64,000 nt of DNA from Roseateles oligotrophus. Lineage in GTDB: Bacteria; Pseudomonadota; Gammaproteobacteria; Burkholderiales; Burkholderiaceae_C. The position numbers were made by a program, and so were the translations under genes. This document shows, piece by piece, positions 49,501 to 60,660 of the stretch; within the stretch, counting starts at the first letter, position 1, and each line of letters begins with the position of its first letter. The stretch is from NCBI RefSeq assembly GCF_014204525.1, contig NZ_JACHLP010000008.1, positions 124,001 through 188,000 on the forward strand, in the 5' to 3' direction. The notes under the pieces were generated by a model, which saw only the letters and a list, made by a program, of their open reading frames with translations, was not told the origin of the DNA and ran no database searches.

Positions 49501-50065
49501 AAGGCGGGTGCTCTCGCTCGATACCCGCAGCGGCGAATACACCCCGCTGGCGACACTCGCCCCCGGCTCAGTCAACGACACCCTCATGCACGGCGACGGA
49601 ATGCGCTTCATTGCCCGCGAATCGGAACGAGAGGTCTGGGTTTACGACGCCCTGGCAAGCAAGGCCTTGGCCTCGCTCGCCGTCGGCTCCAAGGGTGGCT
49701 CCATTAGCAGCGCAGGCCTGGATGCAAATGGCGAAAACGCCATCAGCGGCAACGATGAGGGTCGGGTCGACATCTGGGACGTGGCGAGCAATGCCAGGCT
49801 GATCGAGCTGCGCGGCCATGCCGGCAGACTGAAACTCGTGCGCTTGAGCCCCGACGGCAGGCGGGCCTTGACCCTGGACCAAGAGGGCCTGCTGCGGACC
49901 TGGGATGTCAGCCGTGCGCGCCGCAGCAGCGACGAAATCTCAGCCCTGCTCAACAAGCAAGCTGCCTCGCTCAAACGGGAACTCAGCGCTGCCGAGTGCA
50001 TCGTCTACTTTTCCAGATCCTCGGCCATACGCCCCGGCGAATGCAACAAGCCCCGATCTGACTGA
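46499..50065 (+). CDS. AAA-like ATPase, transmembrane helix and WD40 propeller protein (putative sensor)
   Basis: A 1,188-residue protein. The N-terminal AAA-like domain has P-loop TSRQMGKSSLV (43-53), Walker B LVVFIDEIDTT (135-145) and TPFNIG near 194. It is paralogous to the ATPase part of the upstream TIR protein. A winged-helix-like stretch follows (about 300-350), a basic patch, then one transmembrane helix at about 369-390. A coiled-coil-like linker leads to repeated WD40-type blades from about residue 455 to 1150 (for example LSPDGRLVAYAGN, FSPDGRYLFAGD, LSPDGRRALTLD). This puts ATPase and propeller on opposite sides of the membrane. It is coupled to the TIR gene by a 4-bp overlap. Propellers in such proteins often sense proteins or ligands, so this is the likely sensor half. 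Confidence 0.85.
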   Translation: MRLSSKYIAGGTLAPESPCYVERAADRELLDLCERGEFAFLLTSRQMGKSSLVAKTKAALEANHIAVAAIDLTEIGTQGVTADQWYLGILSELEEVCKTEPQLFDWWGRHEHLSHAQRFVFFLAHSLLPRLQSQLVVFIDEIDTTIKLPFADDFFAALRATHNARAANPQFEKISFVLLGVASPSELIKDPTRTPFNIGIKIELTDFDSDEISRLIHSLDGSAQEKQVLQEELQGWTGGQPYLCQRVCAELDARPLPEIGAIGQRVGEILLSDAGPSDPHFQFISQYLLAAPADEQEEMLNVYERVLHNKPVSYRDISPVHNRLRLSGIVRREDDQLVMRNRVYRRLFGQDWIRKNRKKSWLAANRRWLTALGLSLSAATVLGVTALIAVRAEHRAELSASIAQQNERSAQAGELAIKAQSELMQGEIGLGLLLANHALQADRHNRVVRATAIHAADLAEASNPVGGGELKAHIVQLSPDGRLVAYAGNKPGVHLWDTNSGEQTNLSGLPGTVSKLAFSPDGRYLFAGDLRGQARLWDLRQPAEAARILPTQHARIDAALFSPDGQSLSLANAQGHVQVLASATGRMIYQLKSQAGPQLRLATSRDGATLCLGAADGTLLVLSGTGYTQERSIKLAPRPINILLMTPDGSQIIAAAWNGGASLWNARSGARSAWLNAQNETVRSAALAPDGKTVALADELGMIRIWSLATHKLSSAFAAHGGAVHALGYSADGRRLVSAGEDGLSKVWSLPAGQLVAQSARGQAVEYAALTADGRKALALDAYGAASLWSIDRGMLMAELPANGASITDARFSDDGRTIALQAAQEVQLRDDFLRPIGDGSLTLPAGVKARVFLSSSGQLLYLDEQGGLHRWDGRQLRSITLASTTGQQSIVGGSFNRDGSRVLTIHADGRGVAHDGLSGQTLFTLKQATPITTAIFSEDGKELLSSDAKNKLRLWSGMDGRLIRDFEPPPGLAVPPVDAGARTRLLHFSAGARLVLVDAARRVLSLDTRSGEYTPLATLAPGSVNDTLMHGDGMRFIARESEREVWVYDALASKALASLAVGSKGGSISSAGLDANGENAISGNDEGRVDIWDVASNARLIELRGHAGRLKLVRLSPDGRRALTLDQEGLLRTWDVSRARRSSDEISALLNKQAASLKRELSAAECIVYFSRSSAIRPGECNKPRSD

Positions 50066-50167
50066 GTCAATCTGTGCAAAAACAGGCACATCCCCCGAGA
50101 AATTTGGCGTCCATTCCGGACACTGAGGCGTAGTATCAAACCCGAAATACTGCTGCAGGAGATCGCC

Positions 50168-50836
50168 ATGAAGACCGCGTCCACGCCTCTTTCGGCTCGC
50201 CCCCCGCGCTCCATGCCACGCCTGCTCGCCCTGAGCATGCAGGGCTTGACAGCCCTGGCCCTGCACACCAGCCTGCTGGCGGCCGATTTCTCGGCCGCAG
50301 CGCCGGAGGCGCCCAAATGGCAGGCCCGCCTGCAGCTGGGCAGCCTGGACACCAGCAGCAATACCGGCTTCGACAACACCCGCTACAGCGGCTCGCGTCT
50401 ACTCAGCGCCCAATTGATGGGCGACTACTTCCTCACCGGCTCCGGCCTGCGTGGCGTGCAAGGCGGCCTGCGTGCCACCGGCGGCATGCTATTGGGCCCC
50501 ATCTCCCAAAGCCAGCAAGGCTTTGGCCTGGGGCAGAGCAGCCGGCTGGGGCAGAACTTCTCGCTCAGCCAGCGCAGTGCTTTGAGCGCGCTCGCGCCCG
50601 CCCTGGAGGGCGGCGATCCCAACGCCTCCCTGTCCTATCTGGGCCTGGGTTATTCCGGCCAATCCCTGCGGGGCGGCTGGGGTTTCAGCGCCGATCTGGG
50701 CCTGCTGAGCGATACCGGCTTGGGCGGCCTGGGCGGTCTGCGCCTGGGCAATAGCCGCAGCCAGGGCATGGAAGAGCTGATGCGCGACCTGCGCTTCAAG
50801 CCGGTGCTGCAGCTGGGTCTGTCCTATAGCTACTGA
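50168..50836 (+). CDS. Exported beta-barrel-like outer-membrane protein of unknown function
   Basis: A 222-residue protein with an N-terminal export signal (about residues 18-40, LLALSMQGLTALALHTSLLA). A Gly/Ser/Leu-rich strand-turn pattern follows, ending FKPVLQLGLSYSY with an aromatic terminus typical of outer-membrane barrels. Features such as RLQLGSLDTSSNTGFDNTRY resemble small OMPs of Burkholderiales that lack an assigned role. AGGAG lies upstream of the ATG. It starts 102 bases after the WD40 gene and could be the native gene at the right border of the insertion. Confidence 0.65.
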   Translation: MKTASTPLSARPPRSMPRLLALSMQGLTALALHTSLLAADFSAAAPEAPKWQARLQLGSLDTSSNTGFDNTRYSGSRLLSAQLMGDYFLTGSGLRGVQGGLRATGGMLLGPISQSQQGFGLGQSSRLGQNFSLSQRSALSALAPALEGGDPNASLSYLGLGYSGQSLRGGWGFSADLGLLSDTGLGGLGGLRLGNSRSQGMEELMRDLRFKPVLQLGLSYSY

Positions 50837-50929
50837 AATTGCCGCCGCTTGAATGCCTGGTCAAGCTGAGGGCATGCAAGCTCGCCGATAATCCCACCCT
50901 GGTTTCAATTATTTTGGGGTGAAGATCAA

Positions 50930-51241
50930 ATGAGCGACGTTCAGCAACGCATCGATGAGCTGGTCAAGGGCAACCGCGTGGTCCTGTTCATGAAGGGCAC
51001 GGCGCAATTTCCCATGTGCGGCTTCTCCGGCCGCGCCATCCAGATCCTCAAGGCCGCCGGCGTGAGCGATCTGACGACCTTCAATGTGCTGGAAGACGCC
51101 GAAGTGCGCCAAGGCATCAAGGACTACGCCAACTGGCCCACCATCCCCCAGCTCTACGTCAAGGGCGAGTTCATCGGCGGCTCGGACATCATGATGGAGA
51201 TGTACGAGTCCGGCGAACTGCAACAAGCCCTGGCGGCCTGA
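50930..51241 (+). CDS. grxD: Monothiol glutaredoxin (CGFS type)
   Basis: A 103-residue Grx4-type protein that carries a shared [2Fe-2S] cluster and takes part in iron-sulfur trafficking. The CGFS motif is in FPMCGFSGRAIQIL near residue 30, with WPTIPQLYVKGEFIGGSDIMMEM near 70 for glutathione binding. In related genomes this gene directly follows prmC; here it is separated from it by the 43-50 kb insertion. ubiX starts 7 bases after its stop. Confidence 0.95.
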   Translation: MSDVQQRIDELVKGNRVVLFMKGTAQFPMCGFSGRAIQILKAAGVSDLTTFNVLEDAEVRQGIKDYANWPTIPQLYVKGEFIGGSDIMMEMYESGELQQALAA

Positions 51242-51248
51242 GGGCGGC

Positions 51249-51842
51249 TTGAACCCTCACGCTGCCACGCCGCAGCGCCTGGTCGTCGGCATCACCGGCG
51301 CCACCGGCGCGGCCTATGCGCTGCGCCTGCTGCGCCGAGGGCGGGAGTTAGGCCTGGAGACGCATCTGATCGTCACCCCGGCCGGTGTGCTCAATGCCCA
51401 CCACGAACTGGGCCTGGACCGCAAAGCCCTGGAGGCCGAGGCCAGCCATGCATACTCGCCCGCCGATGTCGGTGCCTGCGTGGCCAGTGGCAGCTTTGCC
51501 ACCGCCGCCATGGTGGTGGCGCCCTGCTCGATGAAGACCCTGGCCTCGGTGGCCCACGGCTTTGGTGACAACCTGCTGACCCGCGCCGCCGACGTCACGC
51601 TGAAGGAGCGCCGTCGCCTGATCCTGATGGTGCGCGAGACGCCCTTCAACCTGGCCCATCTGCGCAATATGACGGCCGCCACCGAGATGGGCTCCATCAT
51701 CTTCCCGCCGCTGCCCGCCTTCTATCACCAGCCGCAAAGCATTGAGGACTTGGTGAATGAAAGCGCCGAGCGGGTGTTGGAGCTGGCCGGCGTGGCCGGT
51801 GCCGAGCCCAAGGCCTGGGCGGGTTTGCAGGCCCGGCCCTAA
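51249..51842 (+). CDS. ubiX: Flavin prenyltransferase UbiX
   Basis: A 197-residue enzyme that prenylates FMN to make the cofactor of UbiD decarboxylases in ubiquinone synthesis. Motifs: VVGITGATGAAYALRLL at the start, ACVASGSFATAAMVVAPCSMKTLASVAHGFGDNLLTRAADV split across about residues 75-118, and PLPAFYHQPQSIEDLV near 160. A TTG start at 51249 is used, with GAGGGCGG just upstream overlapping the grxD stop. Its stop overlaps the convergent transglycosylase gene by 4 bases. Confidence 0.93.
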   Translation: MNPHAATPQRLVVGITGATGAAYALRLLRRGRELGLETHLIVTPAGVLNAHHELGLDRKALEAEASHAYSPADVGACVASGSFATAAMVVAPCSMKTLASVAHGFGDNLLTRAADVTLKERRRLILMVRETPFNLAHLRNMTAATEMGSIIFPPLPAFYHQPQSIEDLVNESAERVLELAGVAGAEPKAWAGLQARP

Positions 51843-52489
51843 CGTTCCCCCTCCTGCAACCACTGCTTGCGGCAAGCAAACACGGCATCGGGATACTCGG
51901 CCCGGCCGCGGCTGCCGTTGTAGCGGCCCAGGGTCAGGAACATATTGCCCTTCTCCCGGTCCAGATAGTGGCGCAGGATGACGCAGCCAAAGCGCAGATT
52001 GGTCTGCATATGGAAGAGGCGCGAGGCCTGGCCATCACCGATCAGATTGGCCCAGAAGGGCATCACCTGCATATAGCCGCGCGCACCGGCCGAGCTGATG
52101 GCGTATTTGCGAAAGCCGCTCTCCACCTGGATCAGACCCAGCACCAGGCTGGGCTCCAGGCCGGCCCGCCGGGACTCGTACCAGACCGTTTCCAGGAACT
52201 CGATACGGGTCTGCGTCTCGCTCTTGCGGCGCTTGAGTTTTTCGCTCATAACGCCCAACCAGCGCAGATAGACCAGGCGCTGCTCCACATCGGCGAAATT
52301 GGGCTTGGGCGGCGCGCTGTTGGCGATGGAGGCGCTCAGGGCCGAGCGCACGGAGTCGATCAGAGGTTCCTCGATCTGGGCACCGGCCTCAGCATAACGT
52401 GGCAGCAAGCCGCAGGCCCCGGCAGCCAAGAGCAGGCCGCGGCGCGACACAGCCGCCGGCCTCAACGCCTTCTTCAATTGCTTTGTCAT
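51839..52489 (-). CDS. Lytic transglycosylase (SLT domain), exported
   Basis: A 216-residue protein with a long positively charged signal region ([20 protein letters not shown], then LAAGACGLLPRYAEA). The SLT fold has the catalytic glutamate in LIQVESGFRKYAISSAGARG and the motif GYMQVMPFWANLIG. It cleaves peptidoglycan glycan strands in the periplasm. The start at 52489 overlaps the end of the DUF418 gene by 4 bases, which favours it over longer upstream starts. Confidence 0.9.
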   Translation of the reverse strand: MTKQLKKALRPAAVSRRGLLLAAGACGLLPRYAEAGAQIEEPLIDSVRSALSASIANSAPPKPNFADVEQRLVYLRWLGVMSEKLKRRKSETQTRIEFLETVWYESRRAGLEPSLVLGLIQVESGFRKYAISSAGARGYMQVMPFWANLIGDGQASRLFHMQTNLRFGCVILRHYLDREKGNMFLTLGRYNGSRGRAEYPDAVFACRKQWLQEGER

Positions 52490-53610
52490 CGTGACAGCCA
52501 CGCCTCCAGCGGCAAACGAAATTTGATACGGGGCGCCACGCCCATCCACAAGCCCCAGTAAAGCAGGCTCAAGCCCAGCAGGGTCGCCGTGCCCCAAGAC
52601 AGGCCCAGACCCAGACCCACACCGCTGAGCAGCAGCAGGCTCAAGAGGGAGCTGCCGATATAGATGCTCAGCGTGTGGCGGCCTGCAGGCGCCAAGTACT
52701 GCATAAAGCGCGCACCGCCTTGGGCGGCCAGCACCAGCCTAGGCACCAAGCCCACCAGCAGGGACAGCGCGAGCCAGATGTAAATCGTCCAGCACAGCTG
52801 CTCCAGGCGCTCATTCTGGCTGCGCAAAGCCTGCCACAAGCTCAGGCCCCAGACGAGATTCAAGACCAGGCCGGGCCAGAAGCATGTACTCGCCCAGCGC
52901 TGCAGGCGGCCGCGCCAACGGCGATGGCTGAACAGACGCAGGCGGGCAGCCATCAGGCCGGCCGTCATCATGCCCATAAAGAACGGCAGGGCCAGCAGCA
53001 ACTGACCCAGCGCGCCCGCGAGAAAGCTGCCGCCATTGAGCCGGATCCAGTCCCACCAGCCGCTGGCTTGAGCCAGGGAGCGAAATTCGGCAGATTTCTC
53101 GACCCAGCCGCCCTGCAACAGCCAGACCGCGATCGCCAGACTCAGCAGCAGCTCCAGCGCCAGCAGCACGATCAAGCGGCGCCACAGCTGGCGCAGGCGC
53201 AGGTCCGACCAAGCGAGCATCAACAAGCCGCTGATGGCATACAGGGTGAGGATGTCACCCATATAAATGAACACACCATGCAACAGGCCCAGAAGCAGCA
53301 GACGCTGCATGCGGCGGCGCCGGTGCGGCAAGGCCGCCTGGCCCCGCGCACGGCGCGACAAACCCTGGCCGTAGCCAAACAAGAAAGCCAGCAAGGTGAT
53401 GCCCTTGCCCGCCAGCAAGGCCGCCACCAGGGCCAGGCTGGCCTGGGCCAGCCAAGAACTGGCGGGTAGCGCCGCACCCAGGGGCCCGGCTTCGGGCAGG
53501 CTGGCATAGCCCATCCAGTTCACCGCGATCACCGCCAACAAGGCCAGGGCCCGCAAGCCGTCGACCACCGACTCTCGCCGCATGGGCGGCTCGGGCCGCT
53601 GCCGGCTCAC
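52486..53610 (-). CDS. DUF418-family multi-spanning membrane protein
   Basis: A 374-residue protein with about ten hydrophobic segments. The N-terminal motif [21 protein letters not shown] and the later [15 protein letters not shown] and [15 protein letters not shown] are typical of the DUF418/YeiB-like family of unknown function. The GTG start at 53610 overlaps the proS stop (GTGA); an internal ATG at codon 10 is the alternative. It is part of a proS-DUF418-transglycosylase operon. Confidence 0.88.
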   Translation of the reverse strand: MSRQRPEPPMRRESVVDGLRALALLAVIAVNWMGYASLPEAGPLGAALPASSWLAQASLALVAALLAGKGITLLAFLFGYGQGLSRRARGQAALPHRRRRMQRLLLLGLLHGVFIYMGDILTLYAISGLLMLAWSDLRLRQLWRRLIVLLALELLLSLAIAVWLLQGGWVEKSAEFRSLAQASGWWDWIRLNGGSFLAGALGQLLLALPFFMGMMTAGLMAARLRLFSHRRWRGRLQRWASTCFWPGLVLNLVWGLSLWQALRSQNERLEQLCWTIYIWLALSLLVGLVPRLVLAAQGGARFMQYLAPAGRHTLSIYIGSSLLSLLLLSGVGLGLGLSWGTATLLGLSLLYWGLWMGVAPRIKFRLPLEAWLSR

Positions 53611-55349
53611 GCCAGCTTGGTCTTCAGCAGGTCCAGCACCTCGGCCAAGCCCAGCTTGGTGGCTTGGGCATCACGGCGGCCCTGGTATTCGACCTGGCCC
53701 TCCTTCAGGCCGCGATCGGAAATCACCACACGATGCGGCACGCCCACCAGCTCCCAGTCGGCAAACATGGCGCCGGGGCGCTCGCCGCGGTCATCCAGCA
53801 AGACATCCACGCCCAGGGCCTGCAAATCGTCATGCAGCTGCTGCGCGGCGGCCTTCACCTCCTCGCTGCGGTCCATGCCGATGGGGCAGACCACGACACT
53901 GAAGGGCGCGATGGCCTCGGGCCAGATGATGCCGCGCTCGTCGTGGTTCTGCTCGATGGCGGCGCCCAGAATGCGGGTCACGCCAATGCCGTAACAGCCC
54001 ATCACCATATGCTGGGGCTTGCCGTTTTCGTCCAGGAAGGTGGCGTTCATGTCCTTGGAGTATTTGGTCCCCAGCAGGAAGACATGGCCCACCTCGATGC
54101 CGCGCTGGATGGCCAGCACGCCTTTGCCGTCCGGCGAGGGGTCGCCGGCCACGACATTGCGGATGTCGGCCACCAGATCGGGCTCGGGCAGGTCACGACC
54201 CCAGTTGGCGCCGGTGAAGTGGTGATCCGCCTGGTTGGCGCCGCAGACGAAATCGCTCATCAGCGCGACCGTGCGGTCGGCCACGACCTTGACGGGCTTG
54301 AGCAGCTTGATCGGGCCCAGATAGCCGGGCTTGCTGCCGAAGTGCTCTTCGATCTCGGCCGCCGTGGCGAAGCGGAAGCCGTTCTTCAAGCCTTCAATCT
54401 TGCCGGCCTTGACCTCGTTCAGATCGTGGTCGCCGCGCAGCAGCAGCAGCCAGATGGTGGTTTTGACGATGGCGCCGTCCTGGTCCAGCTCATCGCTGGC
54501 CAGCACCAGGGACTTGACCGTCTGCGTCAGCGGCAGGCCCAGCAAGGCCGCCACATCCTCGCAAGTGCTCTTGCCGGGTGTGGGGCTCAGGGTCAGGTCT
54601 TGCGTGGCGGCGCCACGGGCGGCCAGCAAGGCCAGGCCCTCGGCCAATTCGATATTGGCGGCGTAGTCGCTGGTCGGGCAATAGACGATGGCGTCCTCGC
54701 CGGTGTCGGCGATGACCTGGAACTCATGCGAGAGCTCGCCGCCGATGGCGCCGGTGTCGGCGGCCACGGCGCGGAACTCCAGGCCGAAGCGGCCGAAGAT
54801 ACGCTGGTAAGCCGCGTACATATTCTGGTAGCTCAGCGTCGCGGTAGCCACATCGCGATCGAAGGAATAAGCATCCTTCATGGTGAACTCGCGGCCGCGC
54901 ATGATGCCGAAGCGGGGCCGGCGCTCATCACGGAACTTGGTCTGGATGTGATAGAAATTCTTGGGCAGCTGCTTGTAGCTGCGCAGCTCCTGGCGGGCGA
55001 TGTCGGTCATCACCTCTTCGGAGGTAGGCTGGATGATGAAGTCACGGCCATGGCGGTCCTTCACCCGCAGCAGTTCGGGGCCCATCTTGTCGAAGCGGCC
55101 GGTTTCCTGCCACAGCTCGGCGGGCTGCACCACGGGCATCAGCAACTCCACCGCGCCGGCGCGGTTCATCTCCTCACGGATGATGGCTTCCACCTTGCGG
55201 ATCACACGCAAGCCCATGGGCATGTAGTTGTAGATGCCGGCACCCAGGCGCTTGATCATGCCGGCTCTCATCATCAGTTTGTGGCTGACCACTTCGGCGT
55301 CGGCAGGGGCTTCTTTGAGCGTGGAAACGAAAAACTGGCTGGCTTTCAT
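53607..55349 (-). CDS. proS: Prolyl-tRNA synthetase
   Basis: A 580-residue class II synthetase of the bacterial (long) type, including the editing insertion (about residues 225-385) that removes Ala-tRNA(Pro). Motif 2 region [25 protein letters not shown] is near residue 140, and motif 3 [21 protein letters not shown] near 450. It begins [20 protein letters not shown]. It is divergent from rppH, as is common in this order. Confidence 0.97.
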   Translation of the reverse strand: MKASQFFVSTLKEAPADAEVVSHKLMMRAGMIKRLGAGIYNYMPMGLRVIRKVEAIIREEMNRAGAVELLMPVVQPAELWQETGRFDKMGPELLRVKDRHGRDFIIQPTSEEVMTDIARQELRSYKQLPKNFYHIQTKFRDERRPRFGIMRGREFTMKDAYSFDRDVATATLSYQNMYAAYQRIFGRFGLEFRAVAADTGAIGGELSHEFQVIADTGEDAIVYCPTSDYAANIELAEGLALLAARGAATQDLTLSPTPGKSTCEDVAALLGLPLTQTVKSLVLASDELDQDGAIVKTTIWLLLLRGDHDLNEVKAGKIEGLKNGFRFATAAEIEEHFGSKPGYLGPIKLLKPVKVVADRTVALMSDFVCGANQADHHFTGANWGRDLPEPDLVADIRNVVAGDPSPDGKGVLAIQRGIEVGHVFLLGTKYSKDMNATFLDENGKPQHMVMGCYGIGVTRILGAAIEQNHDERGIIWPEAIAPFSVVVCPIGMDRSEEVKAAAQQLHDDLQALGVDVLLDDRGERPGAMFADWELVGVPHRVVISDRGLKEGQVEYQGRRDAQATKLGLAEVLDLLKTKLA

Positions 55350-55493
55350 GGCGGCGCGGGACTCGGCAAAAAGGCTTCGCTGAACACAGCAAAACCCAGG
55401 GGTATGAAAAGGGTGGGGTCAGGGTAAGCGAGGACGATGCCGGGGTGGCATCCCAATGCAATAATCAAACCAACTATAGATTCGAGGTTGATT

Positions 55494-56150
55494 ATGCTCG
55501 ACCGTGAAGGGTTCCGCCCCAACGTCGGCATCATCCTGCTCAACCACCGGAATGAAGTGTTTTGGGGCAAACGCATCCGCACCCATTCCTGGCAGTTCCC
55601 GCAAGGGGGCATCAATTATGGCGAAACGCCAGAGCAGGCGATGTATCGCGAGCTCCACGAAGAAGTGGGGCTTGTACCCGACCATGTGCGCATCATTGCG
55701 CGCACCCGCGATTGGCTGCGTTATGAGGTGCCCGATCACTTCATACGCCGCGATGCGCGTGGCCACTACCGGGGCCAGAAACAGATCTGGTTCTTGTTGC
55801 AGCTGATGGGCCGCGACTCGGACATGAATCTGCGCGCCACCAATCACCCCGAGTTCGACGCCTGGCGTTGGAACGAGTACTGGGTGCCGCTGGACGCGGT
55901 CATCGAGTTCAAGCGCGGGGTCTACGAGAACGCGCTGACCGAGCTGGCCCGCTATCTGCCGCGCATCAACCAGCACAACCGCTATCTGCGCTCGGGCATG
56001 CGCCCGCATCACGGCGGCGGGCAGCAAAGAGCGGGCGATGCTAGCGCCGAAAGGCCACGGCACCGCCAGCCGGGATGCCCGCCCGAAACCGACGAGGCGC
56101 AATTGCCGCAGCAAGAGCCCGGCAAGGGCATGGCGGAGCCGCAGGACTGA
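55494..56150 (+). CDS. rppH: RNA pyrophosphohydrolase
   Basis: A 218-residue Nudix hydrolase that converts 5'-triphosphate mRNA ends to monophosphate and so starts RNase E decay. The Nudix box [23 protein letters not shown] is complete, split here only by its own spacing. The catalytic core ends near residue 165. About 50 residues of Pro/Gln/Glu/Arg-rich tail follow, which is longer than the E. coli protein (176 residues). The ATG at 55494 gives [17 protein letters not shown]. Confidence 0.95.
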   Translation: MLDREGFRPNVGIILLNHRNEVFWGKRIRTHSWQFPQGGINYGETPEQAMYRELHEEVGLVPDHVRIIARTRDWLRYEVPDHFIRRDARGHYRGQKQIWFLLQLMGRDSDMNLRATNHPEFDAWRWNEYWVPLDAVIEFKRGVYENALTELARYLPRINQHNRYLRSGMRPHHGGGQQRAGDASAERPRHRQPGCPPETDEAQLPQQEPGKGMAEPQD

Positions 56151-56174
56151 GCACTGCAGCCTCGTCTGCACATC

Positions 56175-56204
56175 AAAAAGCCGGCGCAAAGCGTCGGCTT
56201 TTTT
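56175..56204. terminator. Bidirectional terminator between rppH and proB
   Basis: Stem AAAAAGCCGGCGC with GCGTCGGCTTTTTT and a three-base loop, flanked by A and T runs. It can serve both the rppH transcript (plus) and the rplU-proB transcript (minus). Confidence 0.88.
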
Positions 56205-56223
56205 CATTCCGCCGCGGCTGAGT

Positions 56224-58433
<2,210 letters not shown>

Positions 58434-58541
58434 CTAAGCCTTGTTCGCTTTGCAAGCGGCTGCGGGGACTGGCGCTGGGCCAGTGCCTAATTTTAGGGCA
58501 AGCCGGATCTTCAGAACCCGCTGCCGCTAGAGGTCAGCCGC

Positions 58542-58573
58542 AAAAAAGCAAAAGCCCCGGCGAGCCGGGGCTT
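58542..58573 (-). terminator. Terminator downstream of rpmA
   Basis: Stem AAAGCCCCGGC/GCCGGGGCTTT with a two-base loop. In the minus direction it runs into TTTGCTTTTTT. It lies 67 bases after the rpmA stop and may separate ribosomal-protein from obgE-proB expression. Confidence 0.82.
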
Positions 58574-58639
58574 TGGGTCGCCGGCGGGCGGCTGCTGCCC
58601 CCATCGGCGAAGAGTGTCATCACGACGTCTGAATTAAAT

Positions 58640-58897
58640 TCAGACCGGGGTGACGAACACGGTTTGGCGGCTCTTCTCACCCTTGATGGCGAACGACACT
58701 TGGCCGTCGACCAAGGCGAACAGCGTGTGGTCCTTGCCGATACCGACATTGCTGCCGGGATGGAACTTGGTACCGCGCTGACGCACGATGATGGAACCTG
58801 CAGAGATGGTCTGGCCGCCGAAGGCCTTCACACCCAACATCTTTGGTTTGGAGTCGCGGCCGTTCCGTGTGGAACCGCCGCCCTTTTTCTGTGCCAT
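58640..58897 (-). CDS. rpmA: 50S ribosomal protein L27
   Basis: An 85-residue ribosomal protein near the peptidyl-transferase centre. The N-terminus [20 protein letters not shown] is the conserved uncleaved form, without the Firmicutes-type prosequence. [22 protein letters not shown] is split over about residues 40-60. It follows rplU after 45 bases with a clear AGGAG. Confidence 0.97.
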   Translation of the reverse strand: MAQKKGGGSTRNGRDSKPKMLGVKAFGGQTISAGSIIVRQRGTKFHPGSNVGIGKDHTLFALVDGQVSFAIKGEKSRQTVFVTPV

Positions 58898-58942
58898 GGA
58901 TTAGCTCCTTGAACTGTTAGCTAAAGAAGAAGACCTCGGCGC

Positions 58943-59254
58943 TCAGCCGTTCACCGTGCTGATCAACAGCTCGGTGAAGTTCTGGCGATGGCCTTGACTC
59001 TTCTTGTAGTGCTTGCGACGGCGCAGCTTGAAGATGCGCACTTTGTCGTGCCTACCGTGAGCCACAACTGTGGCGGAAACGCTTGCGCCCGCAACCAAGG
59101 GAGTGCCAATCTTCAATTCAGCGCCGTTACCGACAGCCAGAATCTGGTCGATCACAATCTCTTGGCCAACATCCGCAGCAATCTGTTCTATCTTGATCTT
59201 TTCGCCGGCCGCAACTTTGTATTGCTTACCGCCGGTTTTTATGACCGCGTACAT
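58943..59254 (-). CDS. rplU: 50S ribosomal protein L21
   Basis: A 103-residue ribosomal protein beginning [20 protein letters not shown]. It has the RNA-binding segment [20 protein letters not shown] near residue 72. It is the first gene of the minus-strand rplU-rpmA-obgE-proB series and is divergent from ispB, the usual order in proteobacteria. Confidence 0.97.
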   Translation of the reverse strand: MYAVIKTGGKQYKVAAGEKIKIEQIAADVGQEIVIDQILAVGNGAELKIGTPLVAGASVSATVVAHGRHDKVRIFKLRRRKHYKKSQGHRQNFTELLISTVNG

Positions 59255-59406
59255 ATCAGCCCTTTCAATTAAACCTATCTGTGGCGACAGCCTCCTGGCA
59301 TGGCTCCGGGTTCATTGCTGAGCCCCAAGCCTGAGCGCCTAGGCAAACACCCCGAAGTGCGCACACAGACCTATACCCTGCAACCCTGAAAGCGGCAGAG
59401 CCCGCG

Positions 59407-59434
59407 AGTATAGCACGCATTACTCGACTCACAA
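59407..59434 (-). promoter_or_regulatory. Promoter of the rplU-rpmA operon
   Basis: On the minus strand, TTGTGA and TATACT are 16 bases apart. The leader to the rplU start is about 145 bases. Confidence 0.55.
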
Positions 59435-59517
59435 GCAAGATTCCCTAGACCCGACCCGGAGCGACGGGCCACACCGACAAAGCAGCGCCGCCGGGGAATC
59501 GGCCTTCTCGCTGTTCC

Positions 59518-59523
59518 TATAAT
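59518..59523 (+). promoter_or_regulatory. Consensus -10 element upstream of ispB
   Basis: A perfect TATAAT lies 29-34 bases before the GTG start of the polyprenyl diphosphate synthase gene. The -35 region is not obvious. Confidence 0.45.
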
Positions 59524-59551
59524 CGCGCTTTCGTCCCAATGAGAGCCGAGA

Positions 59552-60556
59552 GTGCACGCTGCGTCTGCTTCGTCCCCCTCCACCCGTCCCGCCCTGAGCG
59601 AGGCACTCACCACCCTGACAGCAGAAATGCTGGAAGTGGATGCCGTGATTGCCAAGCGCCTGAGCTCGGACGTCGCGCTGATCAATCAGATCGCGGGTTA
59701 TATCGTGCACGCTGGTGGCAAGCGCATGCGTCCCAAGCTGGTGCTGCTGTTCGCCAACGCCCTGGGCTATGACAAGCCCGGCCGTTTCGAGCTGGCCGCC
59801 GTGGTGGAGTTCATCCACACCGCCACCTTGCTGCACGACGATGTGGTGGACGAGTCATCCCTGCGCCGCGGCAAAAAGACCGCCAATGCCTTGTTCGGCA
59901 ATGCCGCCAGCGTGCTGGTGGGCGACTTCCTCTACTCACGCGCCTTCCAGATGATGGTGTCGGTGAACCGCATGCGGGTGCTTGACGTGCTGGCCGAGGC
60001 GACCAATGTGATCGCCGAGGGCGAGGTCTTGCAGCTGATGAATATGCACGACCCGGACATCACGGTAGAGAGTTACTTGCGCGTCATCCGCTACAAGACC
60101 GCCAAGCTGTTCGAAGCCAGTGCTCGCCTGGGCGCCGTGTTGGCCGAAGCCGGCCCCGAGGTGGAAGAAGCCTGCGCCGGCTATGGCCGCGCCCTGGGCA
60201 CCGCCTTCCAGCTGATCGACGATGTGCTGGACTACGAAGGTGATAGCGCCGCCCTGGGCAAGAACGTGGGCGACGATCTGCGCGAAGGCAAGACCACCCT
60301 GCCCTTGCTGATCGCCATGGAACGCGGCACGCCCGAACAAAAAGCCTTGCTGCGCCACGCCATCGAACATGGCGAGCTGGAGAAGCTCAGCGAGATCGTC
60401 GAGATCGTGCGCGCCACCGGCGCACTTGAAGCCACTCGTGAAGCCGCCAGAGCCGAAGCCAATTTAGCCAAAGATTGCCTGAAGCTGCTACCAGCCAATC
60501 AGTGGCGCGAATCTCTGCTAGAATTTGCGGCTCAGTCGGTTGAGCGGTCTTTCTAA
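59552..60556 (+). CDS. ispB: Octaprenyl (polyprenyl) diphosphate synthase
   Basis: A 334-residue trans-prenyltransferase that makes the side chain of ubiquinone. The two aspartate-rich motifs are LLHDDVVDESSLRRG near residue 91 and QLIDDVLDYEG near residue 222. The lysine/arginine region GGKRMRPKLVLL is near 54. The GTG start at 59552 is preceded by GAGAGCCGAGAG. The chain length (C40) is assumed from the genomic position beside rplU and the ubiquinone-8 of the group. Confidence 0.93.
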   Translation: MHAASASSPSTRPALSEALTTLTAEMLEVDAVIAKRLSSDVALINQIAGYIVHAGGKRMRPKLVLLFANALGYDKPGRFELAAVVEFIHTATLLHDDVVDESSLRRGKKTANALFGNAASVLVGDFLYSRAFQMMVSVNRMRVLDVLAEATNVIAEGEVLQLMNMHDPDITVESYLRVIRYKTAKLFEASARLGAVLAEAGPEVEEACAGYGRALGTAFQLIDDVLDYEGDSAALGKNVGDDLREGKTTLPLLIAMERGTPEQKALLRHAIEHGELEKLSEIVEIVRATGALEATREAARAEANLAKDCLKLLPANQWRESLLEFAAQSVERSF

Positions 60557-60660
60557 AAGAATTGTTCGCAGATCCGCGCTGAAAAAGCATCCGAGCCGCC
60601 GCTTCCCCTGAAGCCCGGCAGCCGCTCTTGAGAAAGAGCGGTGTATCGGATCAAAAAAAT

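Noticed and set aside
43100-50170. Classical mobile element (IS, integron or prophage) carrying the TIR/WD40 genes
   Set aside because: No transposase, integrase, terminal inverted repeat, att-like repeat or tRNA border is visible at the edges; only the joint at prmC suggests insertion.
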